This document shows positions 9,104 through 18,326 of a stretch of DNA of 64,000 nucleotides, one piece after another. The stretch is from JBHEBG01 sp046557915 (lineage in GTDB: Bacteria; Bacteroidota; Bacteroidia; Flavobacteriales; Flavobacteriaceae): contig NZ_JBHEBG010000004.1 of NCBI RefSeq assembly GCF_046557915.1, forward strand, positions 310,001 to 374,000, read 5' to 3'. The notes under the pieces are model-generated. The model did no database searches and was not told where the DNA came from. It saw only the letters and a program-made list of their open reading frames with translations. The translations under genes and the position numbers were made by a program. Each line of letters starts with the position of its first letter. Positions within the stretch are counted from its first letter, which is position 1.

Positions 9104-10144
9104 ATGCAAAAAGTAGTGACATTCGGAGAGATTATGCTTCGCTTATCCCCTCCGGGTTTTTTAAGATTTTCACAGGCCAATAGTTTTGATGTGGTCTATG
9201 GTGGTGGAGAATCCAATGTAGCGGTTTCCTTGGCCAATTATGGGGTTTCCGTAGATTTTGTAACACGACTACCCAATAACGATATTGGCCAATGTGCACT
9301 TATGGAAATGCGGAAAAGGGGAGTAGGCACGGACAAGATAATCTATGGTGGAGACCGTTTAGGTATTTATTTTTTGGAAACAGGCGCTGTAAGTAGAGGA
9401 AGCAAAGTAGTTTACGATAGGGCCCATTCTGCCATGGCAGAAATTGCTAGTGGTATGGTCGATTGGGATTTGGTCTTTAAGGATGTAGGCTGGTTTCATT
9501 GGACCGGTATTACGCCGGCAATTTCGCAAGGAGCGGCGGACGTTTGCCTAGAGGCGGTAAAAGCTGCCAGCGAAAAAGGCATTACCGTTTCCACAGATTT
9601 AAATTATAGGGCCAAATTATGGAAGTATGGGGTAGAGCCCGAAGCCATTATGACCGAACTTACCTCTTATTGCGATGTTATTCTTGGTAATGAGGAAGAC
9701 GCTGAAAAACACTTTGGTATCAAACCAGAAGGTTTGGACATTACTACCCAAGGGGAACATGTAAAGGCTGAGGCTTTTTTATCGGTCTGCCAACAGATGA
9801 TGGAAAAATTCCCTAAAGCCAAAAAGGTAATTACCACGTTAAGAGGCTCCATTTCAGCCTCGCACAACACTTGGGCCGGTGTATTGTACAACGGAAAAAC
9901 AATGTTGAAATCGCCCCAATATCAGATTACCGATATTGTAGATAGGGTAGGTGGTGGTGACTCCTTTATGGGAGGATTAATCTATGGTCTGCTCCAATAT
10001 CCGGATGACGATCAAAACGCATTGAATTTTGCGGTAGCGGCCTCTTGTTTAAAACACACTATTAAGGGCGATGCCAATTTAGTAACTGTCTCTGAAGTAG
10101 AAAAATTAATGGGCGGGGATGCCTCGGGGCGGGTAGCAAGATAA
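9104..10144 (+). CDS. kdgK: 2-Keto-3-deoxygluconate kinase (PfkB family)
   Basis: A cytoplasmic PfkB sugar kinase of 346 residues. It carries the first family signature near the N-terminus (GGGESNVAVSLANYG) and the second with the catalytic aspartate near the C-terminus (DRVGGGDSFMGGLIYG). In this position, 18 bases after uxaC and 60 bases before the aldolase, the substrate is 2-keto-3-deoxygluconate, giving 2-keto-3-deoxy-6-phosphogluconate. The sequence alone shows only the kinase family; the substrate follows from the neighbouring eda, uxaA and uxaB genes. Confidence 0.92.
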   Translation: MQKVVTFGEIMLRLSPPGFLRFSQANSFDVVYGGGESNVAVSLANYGVSVDFVTRLPNNDIGQCALMEMRKRGVGTDKIIYGGDRLGIYFLETGAVSRGSKVVYDRAHSAMAEIASGMVDWDLVFKDVGWFHWTGITPAISQGAADVCLEAVKAASEKGITVSTDLNYRAKLWKYGVEPEAIMTELTSYCDVILGNEEDAEKHFGIKPEGLDITTQGEHVKAEAFLSVCQQMMEKFPKAKKVITTLRGSISASHNTWAGVLYNGKTMLKSPQYQITDIVDRVGGGDSFMGGLIYGLLQYPDDDQNALNFAVAASCLKHTIKGDANLVTVSEVEKLMGGDASGRVAR

Positions 10145-10204
10145 AAAATAGAAATTGGAACGATGCCTGCCAAAAATATGGCAAGCATCCTAAATGTTAG
10201 TTTT

Positions 10205-10870
10205 ATGGCACAGTACACACGAATTGAAGTTGCAACCTTAATGAAAGAAACGGGCATGGTACCCTTATTCTACCATCCCGATGTTGAAATTGGTAAGAAA
10301 GTATTGAAAGCCTGCTATGATGGTGGTGCTAGATTGATGGAATTTACGGCCCGGGGCGACTTTGCCCATGAGGTGTTTTCGGCCCTGAACAAATACGTTA
10401 TCAAAGAACTTTCGGGTATGGCTATGGGAGTAGGATCCATTACCGATGCCGCTGCAGCTTCCCAATATATACAAATGGGCGCTAATTTTATAGTAACTCC
10501 TTCCCTGAGAGAAGATATTGCCGTGGTGTGTAACCGACGAAAAATACTTTGGTCTCCCGGATGCGGTTCTTTAACAGAGATCAATAGGGCCGAAGAACTG
10601 GGTTGTGAAATCATTAAACTTTTCCCAGGTTCTACCTATGGACCGGGCTTTGTAAAGGCTATCAGGGGTCCGCAACCTTGGACAAACATTATGCCAACAG
10701 GCGGGGTAAGCACCGAAGAAAGTAACCTAAGAGGATGGTTCAATGCCGGGGTTACCTGTGTTGGAATGGGTTCAAAACTTATTTCTAAAGAAATATTGGA
10801 AAAGCAAGATTATAAGAAATTAGAGGAGGATGTGCGGAGTGCATTGCAAACCATAAAATCTGTTCGCTAA
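10205..10870 (+). CDS. eda: KDPG aldolase (2-keto-3-deoxy-6-phosphogluconate aldolase)
   Basis: A class I aldolase of 221 residues that splits KDPG into pyruvate and glyceraldehyde 3-phosphate. Family features are GMVPLFYHPDVE near the start, MEFTARGDFAHEVF with the E/R pair of the active site, ANFIVTPS, the Schiff-base lysine in EIIKLFPGS, and MPTGGVS. The in-frame ATG at 10163 would add 14 residues, but homologues begin at the equivalent of MAQYTRIEVATLM, so 10205 is chosen; this is a judgement. The gene follows kdgK and is 7 bases from uxaA, so the genes are probably co-transcribed. Confidence 0.93.
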   Translation: MAQYTRIEVATLMKETGMVPLFYHPDVEIGKKVLKACYDGGARLMEFTARGDFAHEVFSALNKYVIKELSGMAMGVGSITDAAAASQYIQMGANFIVTPSLREDIAVVCNRRKILWSPGCGSLTEINRAEELGCEIIKLFPGSTYGPGFVKAIRGPQPWTNIMPTGGVSTEESNLRGWFNAGVTCVGMGSKLISKEILEKQDYKKLEEDVRSALQTIKSVR

Positions 10871-10877
10871 AACCTTT

Positions 10878-12539
10878 GTGGTGCTGAAGTCAAAAGAATA
10901 CATGCAGTTGGATGAGCGCGATAATATCGCCGTTGCCCTTAAAACCCTACCAAAAGGGATGAGGATACCATGGGGTTCACAATCTATTTTGCTTAAGGAA
11001 GATATAGCACAAAAACACAAGTTTACCCTAAAGGCAATTCCGAAGGGAGAGACCATTATAATGTATGGTACCTTGGTTGGTAGGGCCGTTTCATCCATTG
11101 CCAAGGGTGCCGCAATCCGCACCGATAATACCGAGCATGCAGCAGCGGATTATAAACCGATGGGGCAAAGGTATTCCTGGCAGGCACCAGATATAAGTAG
11201 ATTTAAAAACAGCACATTTAATGGTTATCACCGTAAAGATGGCAGTGTAGGTACGGCTAATTATTGGCTGGTAATTCCTTTGGTATTTTGTGAAAACCGA
11301 AATGTGGATATTATAAAGTCTTCCTTGCTAAATGCCTTGGGTTACAATACCAGTGCAAGTTTTATAGTGGACGCCCAGGTATTGGTGGAAAAATATAAGA
11401 GAGGTGAATCGGAAAACGACCTCCTGGCTACCGACCTAATTAAAAATTCCGAAGAAATAGCTGAAAACAGAACCTTTCCCAATGTTGATGGTATCAAATT
11501 TTTAAATCATGACGGGGGTTGCGGAGGTATTCGCCAAGATTCTGAAACGCTTTGTAATCTTTTGGCCGGTTATATTACCCACCCCAATGTAGCCGGGGCT
11601 ACCATTTTAAGTTTGGGGTGCCAGAATGCACAGGTGAGCATACTGAAAGATGCAATTCAAAAGAAAGATAGCAGCTTTGCAAAACCACTTTATGTATTGG
11701 AACAACAGCAGAGTGCCAGTGAACGACATTTTATAGAAGAGGCGGTTAAAAAAACATTTTTAGGTCTCATAGAGGCAAATAAGAATACTAGGCAAAAGGC
11801 ACCCTTAGGCAAACTAACTTTAGGCTTGGAGTGCGGTGGTTCTGACGGATTTTCGGGAATTACCGCCAATCCTACCTTGGGATATGCTTCAGATTTATTA
11901 GTAGGATTGGGGGGCACCACGGTCTTGGCAGAATTTCCGGAACTGAATGGGGTAGAACAAGAACTGATCAATCGGTGCCATACAGAAACCGAAGCCATTA
12001 AGTTTTCTAACCTAATGAAAGCGTACTCGCAAAAAGCGGTAGCAGTGGGTTCTGGCTTCGAAAACAACCCCTCTCCTGGCAATATTAAGGACGGACTGAT
12101 AACCGATGCCATGAAATCTGCCGGAGCAGCTAAAAAGGCCGGGTCTTCACCTGTAATAGACGTGTTGGATTATACCGAGAAAATAACCAAGAAGGGGTTA
12201 AACCTCCTATGTACACCCGGGAATGATGTGGAAAGTACTACAGGCTTGGCAGGATCTGGGTGCAATATAATTGCATTTACCACCGGCTTGGGCACTCCCA
12301 CCGGAAACCCCGTTGCCCCGGTAATAAAAATTAGCAGCAATAGTAAACTAGGCCACAGAATGAAAGATATCATAGATTTCGATACAGGATCTATTATAAG
12401 TGGGGAAGACAGCGTAGAAACGCTAGGTGTGGCTTTGTTGGAATACATCATCAAAGTAGCAAGCGGAGAAGAAGTACCAGCTGCAGTACGGCTGGGCCAG
12501 GAAGATTTTATTCCATGGAAAAGAGGTATATCACTATAA
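10878..12539 (+). CDS. uxaA: Altronate dehydratase
   Basis: Removes water from D-altronate to give 2-keto-3-deoxygluconate in the galacturonate branch. The N-terminal SAF-like domain (DNIAVALKTLPKG, KHKFTLKAIPKGE) is followed by a linker and the catalytic part with HDGGCGG, LGCQNAQ, ECGGSDGFSGITANP and GLGTPTGNPVAPVIK. At 553 residues it is longer than the 495 of E. coli UxaA. The open frame begins with GTG GTG (10878, 10881), and the first ATG is at 10902. The segment KEYMQLDERDN aligns with the start of other family members, so the start is likely a GTG, which is unusual for this group; 10902 remains possible. The gene begins 7 bases after eda. Confidence 0.94.
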   Translation: MVLKSKEYMQLDERDNIAVALKTLPKGMRIPWGSQSILLKEDIAQKHKFTLKAIPKGETIIMYGTLVGRAVSSIAKGAAIRTDNTEHAAADYKPMGQRYSWQAPDISRFKNSTFNGYHRKDGSVGTANYWLVIPLVFCENRNVDIIKSSLLNALGYNTSASFIVDAQVLVEKYKRGESENDLLATDLIKNSEEIAENRTFPNVDGIKFLNHDGGCGGIRQDSETLCNLLAGYITHPNVAGATILSLGCQNAQVSILKDAIQKKDSSFAKPLYVLEQQQSASERHFIEEAVKKTFLGLIEANKNTRQKAPLGKLTLGLECGGSDGFSGITANPTLGYASDLLVGLGGTTVLAEFPELNGVEQELINRCHTETEAIKFSNLMKAYSQKAVAVGSGFENNPSPGNIKDGLITDAMKSAGAAKKAGSSPVIDVLDYTEKITKKGLNLLCTPGNDVESTTGLAGSGCNIIAFTTGLGTPTGNPVAPVIKISSNSKLGHRMKDIIDFDTGSIISGEDSVETLGVALLEYIIKVASGEEVPAAVRLGQEDFIPWKRGISL

Positions 12540-12568
12540 TAAAAAAAGTGGTGAACAGAAACCAATAA

Positions 12569-14035
12569 ATGCAGCAACTCAATAGAAAATCAGTAAAACC
12601 GCAAGAGATACTACCAATACGCATTATGCAATTTGGTGGCGGTAATTTTTTGCGCGCATTTGTGGATTGGATGGTGCAAATTCTAAATGAAGAAACTAAT
12701 TTTTCTGCCGGAATAGCGGTAGTAAAACCCACAAAAAGAGGCAACTACAAGCAGCTTAAAACGCAAGACGGTTTGTTTACCGTTATTTTGAAAGGGATTA
12801 AAAATGGCAAATTGATTACAGATCAAAAATTGATCACCTGTGTGCAACAAGTAGTTAATCCTTATACGGATTGGCAAGATTATTTAGACTTGGCAAGAAA
12901 TCCCAACTTGCGATACATTGTTTCCAATACTACCGAAGCAGGGATAGCATTTAGTGAGAGCGATATTGCAAACCATGTGCCTATCGAATTTCCGGGAAAA
13001 CTTACCTTATGGCTGTACGAACGCTATCTTTTTTTTGGTACTGAGGCATCGCGGTATGGCTGCGTTTTTTTACCCTGCGAATTAATTGAAGAAAATGGAC
13101 AAGCCTTAAGACAATGTGTTTTGAAATATGCAACGCATTGGGAATTGGGGGAAGGTTTTGCCCAATGGATTAAAGAGTCCAATCACTTTTGTTCTACTTT
13201 GGTAGATAGAATTGTATCTGGCTATCCTAGCGATAGTGAAGACCAGCTGCGGGCCGATTTAAACTACATCGATAGTTTAATGGTTACAGGGGAGTACTAT
13301 CACGATTGGGTGATACAGGGCCCTGATTTTTTGGTAAATGAATTGCCTAGTGCCAAAACCGACCTTAATATATCTTTCTTGGACGATCTGGCATCTTATC
13401 GGGAGATGAAGGTTCGCATTCTTAACGGTGCCCATACGGCAATGGTACCCATTGGTTATTTGTGCGGGTTCCGAACGGTTAAGGAAGTTATGGACCATCC
13501 CAAATTAGCCGCTTTCATAAGGGCGCTTTTGTCCGATGAGGTTAAAAAGACCCTGCCGTCTACAAATTTTGATGTAAGTGCCTATATAGCGGATGTATTG
13601 GACAGGTTTAGAAACCCCGCCCTAAACCATAAGTTGATCAGCATAGCTCTTAATAGTACCACCAAATTTAGCACCCGATTACTCCCTAGTTTAATAGATT
13701 TTAATAAATATCAGGGTACGCTTCCAAGACATATCGCTTTTTCCCTCGCAGCGTTGATTTGTTTTTATAAGGGCGATGTGGACGGTGACCCCATTCCGTT
13801 AAAGGATAATGACAAGGTTCTCCTAATTTTTAAAGAGGCTTGGCAGGCATTTAATAATAAACAGATTGACTCGGAAACATTGGTATTTAGCCTTTTAGGA
13901 CATACCATTGTTTGGGGAGAAGACCTTACCAAAATAAAAGGACTGGCTAGTCTGGTGGCCATGGATCTTACTGATATTCTAAACCTTGGGATGATAGCCA
14001 GCATCGAGAAAAAAACTTTATACAAGCAACAATGA
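12569..14035 (+). CDS. uxaB: Tagaturonate reductase (altronate oxidoreductase)
   Basis: A 488-residue member of the long-chain mannitol dehydrogenase group that reduces D-tagaturonate to D-altronate with NADH. The dinucleotide-binding start is IMQFGGGNFLRAFVDWM (residues 18-34). The family lysine region is RILNGAHTAMVP in the C-terminal domain, with DRIVSGYP and SNTTEAGI between. It is the step between UxaC and UxaA. Its stop overlaps the next start by four bases (ATGA at 14032-14035), which indicates translational coupling to the TRAP transporter genes. The assignment is firm. Confidence 0.94.
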   Translation: MQQLNRKSVKPQEILPIRIMQFGGGNFLRAFVDWMVQILNEETNFSAGIAVVKPTKRGNYKQLKTQDGLFTVILKGIKNGKLITDQKLITCVQQVVNPYTDWQDYLDLARNPNLRYIVSNTTEAGIAFSESDIANHVPIEFPGKLTLWLYERYLFFGTEASRYGCVFLPCELIEENGQALRQCVLKYATHWELGEGFAQWIKESNHFCSTLVDRIVSGYPSDSEDQLRADLNYIDSLMVTGEYYHDWVIQGPDFLVNELPSAKTDLNISFLDDLASYREMKVRILNGAHTAMVPIGYLCGFRTVKEVMDHPKLAAFIRALLSDEVKKTLPSTNFDVSAYIADVLDRFRNPALNHKLISIALNSTTKFSTRLLPSLIDFNKYQGTLPRHIAFSLAALICFYKGDVDGDPIPLKDNDKVLLIFKEAWQAFNNKQIDSETLVFSLLGHTIVWGEDLTKIKGLASLVAMDLTDILNLGMIASIEKKTLYKQQ

Positions 14036-15003
14036 AAGCACTACCGAAGTTATTCATTTTGATAGTACTACTATGTGGATGCGAAAACACGTCAACCACC
14101 AAAACCATAAAATTAGGGCATGGTCTGGATGTGAATCATTCTGTGCATAAGGCAATGGTTCAAATGGGGAAGGATTTGATAGCGTTATCAGATGGTAAAC
14201 TAAAATTAGAAATTTATCCCAACGAACAATTGGGCACGGAGCGACAGTGCCTGGAACTATTGCAGATTGGTAGTTTGGATATGACCAAGGTCTCTGTGGG
14301 TGTACTGGAAAATTTTGCGCCTAAAATAAAAGTATTGGGCCTACCTTTTTTATTTAGGGATCGGGAGCATTCGTTTCAAGTATTGGACGGGCCAATAGGC
14401 CAAGATTTACTTAAAGGAATGGAGAAATATTGGTTGAAAGGTTTAGGGTATTATGACGCAGGAAGTCGCAGTTTTTATACCAAAGACCGCCCCATTAATT
14501 CGCCCGAAGACCTTAATGGTCTAAAAATAAGGGTAATGGAAAGTGTCAATGCCGTAAATATGGTAAGGGCCCTTGGGGGCTCACCAACCCCAATATCCTG
14601 GGGCGAACTGTATACTGCACTTCAGCAGGGCGTAGTGGATGGGGCAGAAAACAATCCGCCTAGCTTTTATCTGTCTAGACATTACGAAGTATGTAAGTAT
14701 TATGCTTTGGACGAACATACGGTTTTACCAGATGTGCTATTGTCTGGAACGCATTTGTGGGATAAACTTACCCAAGAAGAACAAGGTTGGTTACAGCAAG
14801 CTGTACAAAGTTCTTTGGCGTATCAACGAAAGTTATGGCTTATCGCGGAACGCGAAGCTTTAAACGAAGTAGAGAAGGCAGGTGTGCAGATCATTAGACC
14901 AGATAAATCCCTTTTCTCCAAACAAACGGCTTCACTCTTGGAAGATTTTAAGGACGACGAGGCATTCTACACCCTTATTCAACAAATAAAAGACACACAA
15001 TAA
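14032..15003 (+). CDS. TRAP transporter solute-binding lipoprotein (DctP family)
   Basis: Periplasmic ligand-binding component of a tripartite ATP-independent transporter, 323 residues. A lipoprotein signal with Cys17 (LLCGC) suggests that it is anchored to a membrane. Family features are LGHGLDVNHSVHKAM at the N-terminus, YPNEQLGTERQCLE, and LNGLKIRVMES with the conserved arginine that binds a carboxylate, followed by WGELYTALQQGVVDGAENN. It overlaps uxaB and is followed by the two membrane subunits, so the likely ligand is a uronate or aldonate (inference). TRAP systems use a sodium or proton gradient. Confidence 0.93.
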   Translation: MKALPKLFILIVLLCGCENTSTTKTIKLGHGLDVNHSVHKAMVQMGKDLIALSDGKLKLEIYPNEQLGTERQCLELLQIGSLDMTKVSVGVLENFAPKIKVLGLPFLFRDREHSFQVLDGPIGQDLLKGMEKYWLKGLGYYDAGSRSFYTKDRPINSPEDLNGLKIRVMESVNAVNMVRALGGSPTPISWGELYTALQQGVVDGAENNPPSFYLSRHYEVCKYYALDEHTVLPDVLLSGTHLWDKLTQEEQGWLQQAVQSSLAYQRKLWLIAEREALNEVEKAGVQIIRPDKSLFSKQTASLLEDFKDDEAFYTLIQQIKDTQ

Positions 15004-15004
15004 A

Positions 15005-15463
15005 ATGGCATTACGAAAAAAAATAGATACGTTTTTGGCCTATACCCTAATTGCGATAATGACTTTAATGGTATTGAATGTACTTTGGCAGGTATTCAGC
15101 AGATTTTTATTGGGTTCTCCAAGTTCGTTTACGGACGAGCTGGCCAGATTTCTACTTATTTGGTTAGGCATTTTGGGAGCCTCTTATGTTTCTGGCAGAA
15201 ATATGCATGTTGCCATAGACGTACTCCCTTCCCGCTTTGGTACTAAAGTTCAAAAAAGACTAATGTTGGCAGTACGCTTACTGATAGTGGCTTTCAGCTT
15301 GGGTGCCTTCGTTATCGGAGGATCTAGATTGGTATATATTACCCATGTTCTAGAGCAGTATTCCCCGGCTTTACAACTGCCACTGGCTCTGGTATATCTG
15401 GTATTACCCATAAGTGGCATGCTTATTATCTACTATAAAGTTTCAGATATTATAAAAAAATAG
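15005..15463 (+). CDS. TRAP transporter small membrane subunit (DctQ family)
   Basis: Small inner-membrane subunit of 152 residues with four predicted helices. The family segment FTDELARFLLIWLGILGASY (about residues 38-57) is clear, and GRNMHVAIDVLP follows. It starts one base after the binding-protein gene and ends four bases before the large subunit gene, giving the standard P-Q-M order. It forms the membrane complex with the large subunit that takes up the uronate delivered by the binding protein. The assignment is firm. Confidence 0.93.
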   Translation: MALRKKIDTFLAYTLIAIMTLMVLNVLWQVFSRFLLGSPSSFTDELARFLLIWLGILGASYVSGRNMHVAIDVLPSRFGTKVQKRLMLAVRLLIVAFSLGAFVIGGSRLVYITHVLEQYSPALQLPLALVYLVLPISGMLIIYYKVSDIIKK

Positions 15464-15467
15464 GACT

Positions 15468-16763
15468 ATGGAATACATACCAATACTTGTTTTAGTAATT
15501 AGTTTTCTAACCCTATTGGCCATTGGAACACCCGTGGCTTGGAGTATTGCCATTTCTTCTGTCCTTACCATGTTGGTGAGTATACAGGCCTTACCCGCGT
15601 TTACTACCGTTTCTCAGCGGATGGCTACCGGATTGGATAGTTTTGCCCTGTTGGCAATACCGCTGTTCATACTTTCTGGAGAGCTAATGAACAAAGGAGG
15701 AATAGCACACAGGCTTATTGCATTTGCCAAAACGTTGGTGGGAGCTATGCCAGGTGGTTTGGCACTGATCAATATAATGTCGGCCATGTTAATGGGGGCA
15801 ATAGCGGGTTCTGCAATGGCATCGGCATCGGCCATGGGTAGTATTTTGGGGCCCGAAATGGAGAAAGAAGGTTATTCCAAAGAGTTTGGGGCGGCGGTAA
15901 ATATTACGGCGGCGACTACCGGCCTAATAATACCTCCCAGTAATGTACTAATTGTTTATTCCTTGGCCAGTGGTGGCGCTTCCATTGCCGCTCTTTTTCT
16001 GGCCGGTTATATCCCCGGAATTCTTACCGGTCTTTTACTTATGATCGTTGCTTCGGTTTGGGCCAAGAAGAAAGGTTATAAAGTAGGTAATAGGAGCACC
16101 TTAAAACAAATGGCAAAGACATTTATAGACGCCTTACCAAGCCTATTTATGTTGGTAGTGGTCATTGGGGGCATTGTTACAGGAATTTTCACCGCTACCG
16201 AAGCTTCGGCAGTTGCTGTACTTTATAGCTTTGTATTGGGATTGGTATACCGCGAGATCTCAATGCCCAAAATGCCCCAAATATTGTTGAATTCTAGCGC
16301 CACCTCGGCCATAGTGATGCTTTTGATAGGAGCTTCCATGAGCATGTCGTGGGTATTGTCCTATGAAAATATACCTCAAGATATTAGTACTGTGCTACTT
16401 GGGATCAGTGATAATAAGATTGTTATTTTGTTGCTCATCAACCTGCTGTTGTTGTTGGTCGGAATATTTATGGATATGACCCCCGCAGTACTTATTTTCA
16501 CTCCTATATTTTTACCTATCGTGACAAAACTGGGTTTAGATCCGGTTCATTTTGGAATTATCATGATATTAAATTTATGTATTGGCCTTTGTACCCCGCC
16601 AGTAGGCTCCGTATTGTTTGTAGGCGTTGGTATAGCCAAAACAACTATCGAAAAAGTGATAAAACCTTTGATACCATTATTTGTGGCGATGATACTGGCA
16701 CTTTTTTTAGTGACCTATTTTCCCCAGTTAAGCCTGTGGTTGCCTAGTTTATTTGATTTGTAA
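15468..16763 (+). CDS. TRAP transporter large permease subunit (DctM family)
   Basis: The 431-residue translocation subunit, with about 12-13 membrane helices. Family features are IGTPVAWSIAISS, LDSFALLAIPLFILSGELM, GAIAGSAMASASAMGSI, and IIPPSNVLIVYS. The C-terminal half has LGLDPVHFGIIMILNLCIGL followed by a Pro-rich turn. With the two preceding genes it forms a full TRAP system. Its place inside the uxa operon suggests galacturonate or glucuronate import, which matches the known use of TRAP systems for uronates in other bacteria. Confidence 0.94.
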   Translation: MEYIPILVLVISFLTLLAIGTPVAWSIAISSVLTMLVSIQALPAFTTVSQRMATGLDSFALLAIPLFILSGELMNKGGIAHRLIAFAKTLVGAMPGGLALINIMSAMLMGAIAGSAMASASAMGSILGPEMEKEGYSKEFGAAVNITAATTGLIIPPSNVLIVYSLASGGASIAALFLAGYIPGILTGLLLMIVASVWAKKKGYKVGNRSTLKQMAKTFIDALPSLFMLVVVIGGIVTGIFTATEASAVAVLYSFVLGLVYREISMPKMPQILLNSSATSAIVMLLIGASMSMSWVLSYENIPQDISTVLLGISDNKIVILLLINLLLLLVGIFMDMTPAVLIFTPIFLPIVTKLGLDPVHFGIIMILNLCIGLCTPPVGSVLFVGVGIAKTTIEKVIKPLIPLFVAMILALFLVTYFPQLSLWLPSLFDL

Positions 16764-16786
16764 TTATAAAACCTTCAACGAATACC

Positions 16787-18142
16787 ATGCAAAAAGAACA
16801 GAAACCAGCCGTAGTACCAAAAAAATTCCTTATCCCGTTTATACTAATTACCTCCTTATTTGCCTTATGGGGGTTTGCCAATGCAGTAACCGATCCTATG
16901 GTAAATGCGTTTAAAAAGGTTTTGGAACTTTCAAACACCAAGGCGTCCTTGGTGCAAATGGCCTTCTATGGAGGTTATTTTTGTATGGCGCTCCCCGCAG
17001 CCATGTTTATGAGAAAATACTCGTACAAAGTTGGTATTTTAATAGGACTGGCCTTGTTTGCAACCGGAGCTTTATTGTTTTATCCGGCGGCAATAACCGA
17101 ACAATTCGGTTTCTTTTGTCTTGGCCTCTATATCTTAACCTTTGGCCTTGCATTTTTGGAAACTGCGGCCAACCCCTATGCCTTGGCAATGGGTGCTAGG
17201 GAAACGGCTACACAAAGGTTAAATTTGGCTCAGGCATTTAATCCGGTAGGTCTTATAGCAGGTATTTTGGTAGCAAAGATCTTTGTGGCCCAGAAACTAC
17301 AATCGGATAATATTGAAGATTTTAGTGCGTTGGATGAGGTTAAAAGGGCCGCCATACGTGCAGCAGATCTCGCCGTTATAAGGGATCCTTATGTTATTTT
17401 GGGTCTGGTCCTTATCGGTTTCTTTTTCTTGTTTTTAATAAGTAAAATGCCGCAGACTTCTGCAGATGGGGAAATGCCAAGTATCAAAGAAACTTTTAAG
17501 GTATTGTTCAAAAATCAAAAATATACGCTAGGTGTACTGGCCCAAATATTGTATGTGGGAGCACAGATTATGTGCTGGACCTATATTTATCAATATGTGG
17601 AAGGGTTAACCAACATGGGCCTCTTTAAAGAAGATGTTATGGTTCTTTTTGGATCGGAAATAGTTAAGGATGGATTTTATTATCAAATCATTGCTTTCAT
17701 TCTTTTTATTGTAGGTAGGGCCATAGGCACGGCCATGCTAAGGTACTTAAGCCCGGGAAAGTTGCTAATGTCATTCGCCTTAATGGCCATTGTCTGTATT
17801 CTGGGAACTATATTTATCGTAGGCATGGGCGGACTTTATTGTTTGGTGGCGGTGTCCTTTTGTCTTTCTTTAATGTTTCCAACCATCTATGGTATTGCGC
17901 TTGGCGATTTAACCGAGGAAGAATCAAAAGTTGGGTCCGCAGGCCTTATTATGGCCATTGTGGGAGGAGCCCTTATGCCAGCTTTTCAGGGTATGATCAT
18001 AGATGTTGGGGGAACTTCGGTGAATGATACCACTATAGCAGGAGTTTCCGAAGTTAATTTCTCATTTGTACTTCCATTGTTGTGTTTTGTGTTTATAGCG
18101 TACTACGGAAGAAGGGTGTATACCCATTATACTTCCGTTTAG
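16787..18142 (+). CDS. FucP-like MFS sugar:H+ symporter
   Basis: A 451-residue major facilitator of the L-fucose permease group, with 12 helices. It has LFALWGFANAVTDPMVNAFK in the first helix, where FucP-type proteins carry their substrate residues. GLAFLETAANPYALAMG and LNLAQAFNPVGLIAG are further signatures. It is the last gene of the uronate cluster, 23 bases after the TRAP permease, and is followed by a hairpin terminator. The substrate may be a neutral sugar or a uronate; this cannot be read from the sequence. It is the third transporter type in the cluster. Confidence 0.9.
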   Translation: MQKEQKPAVVPKKFLIPFILITSLFALWGFANAVTDPMVNAFKKVLELSNTKASLVQMAFYGGYFCMALPAAMFMRKYSYKVGILIGLALFATGALLFYPAAITEQFGFFCLGLYILTFGLAFLETAANPYALAMGARETATQRLNLAQAFNPVGLIAGILVAKIFVAQKLQSDNIEDFSALDEVKRAAIRAADLAVIRDPYVILGLVLIGFFFLFLISKMPQTSADGEMPSIKETFKVLFKNQKYTLGVLAQILYVGAQIMCWTYIYQYVEGLTNMGLFKEDVMVLFGSEIVKDGFYYQIIAFILFIVGRAIGTAMLRYLSPGKLLMSFALMAIVCILGTIFIVGMGGLYCLVAVSFCLSLMFPTIYGIALGDLTEEESKVGSAGLIMAIVGGALMPAFQGMIIDVGGTSVNDTTIAGVSEVNFSFVLPLLCFVFIAYYGRRVYTHYTSV

Positions 18143-18170
18143 GGCATTAGTTTAAAATTTGATGGATGTA

Positions 18171-18198
18171 GGGCCTACCGGTTTTGGTGGGCCTTTTT
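18171..18198 (+). terminator. Rho-independent terminator after the uronate cluster
   Basis: An inverted repeat, GGCCTACC at 18172-18179 and GGTGGGCC at 18186-18193 (one G-T pair), with a six-base loop, is followed at once by five T. It lies 29 bases after the FucP-like gene and marks the end of the transcript. Confidence 0.8.
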
Positions 18199-18326
18199 CG
18201 TTTTAGGTGACCTTACCAACTGCAAAACCTTATCTTATTTTCTTTTTTATGGATTTATTGAAAAAAAATGCAATAGATTGAAAAAGTATCGTCTTTATAA
18301 TTGTAGGCTAGCCTAAAAGCTTAGAA

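Noticed and set aside
12170..12577. A 135-codon minus-strand frame across the end of uxaA, and similar antisense frames over most genes
   Set aside because: They overlap well-supported genes on the other strand, have low-complexity or unlikely translations and no family features.
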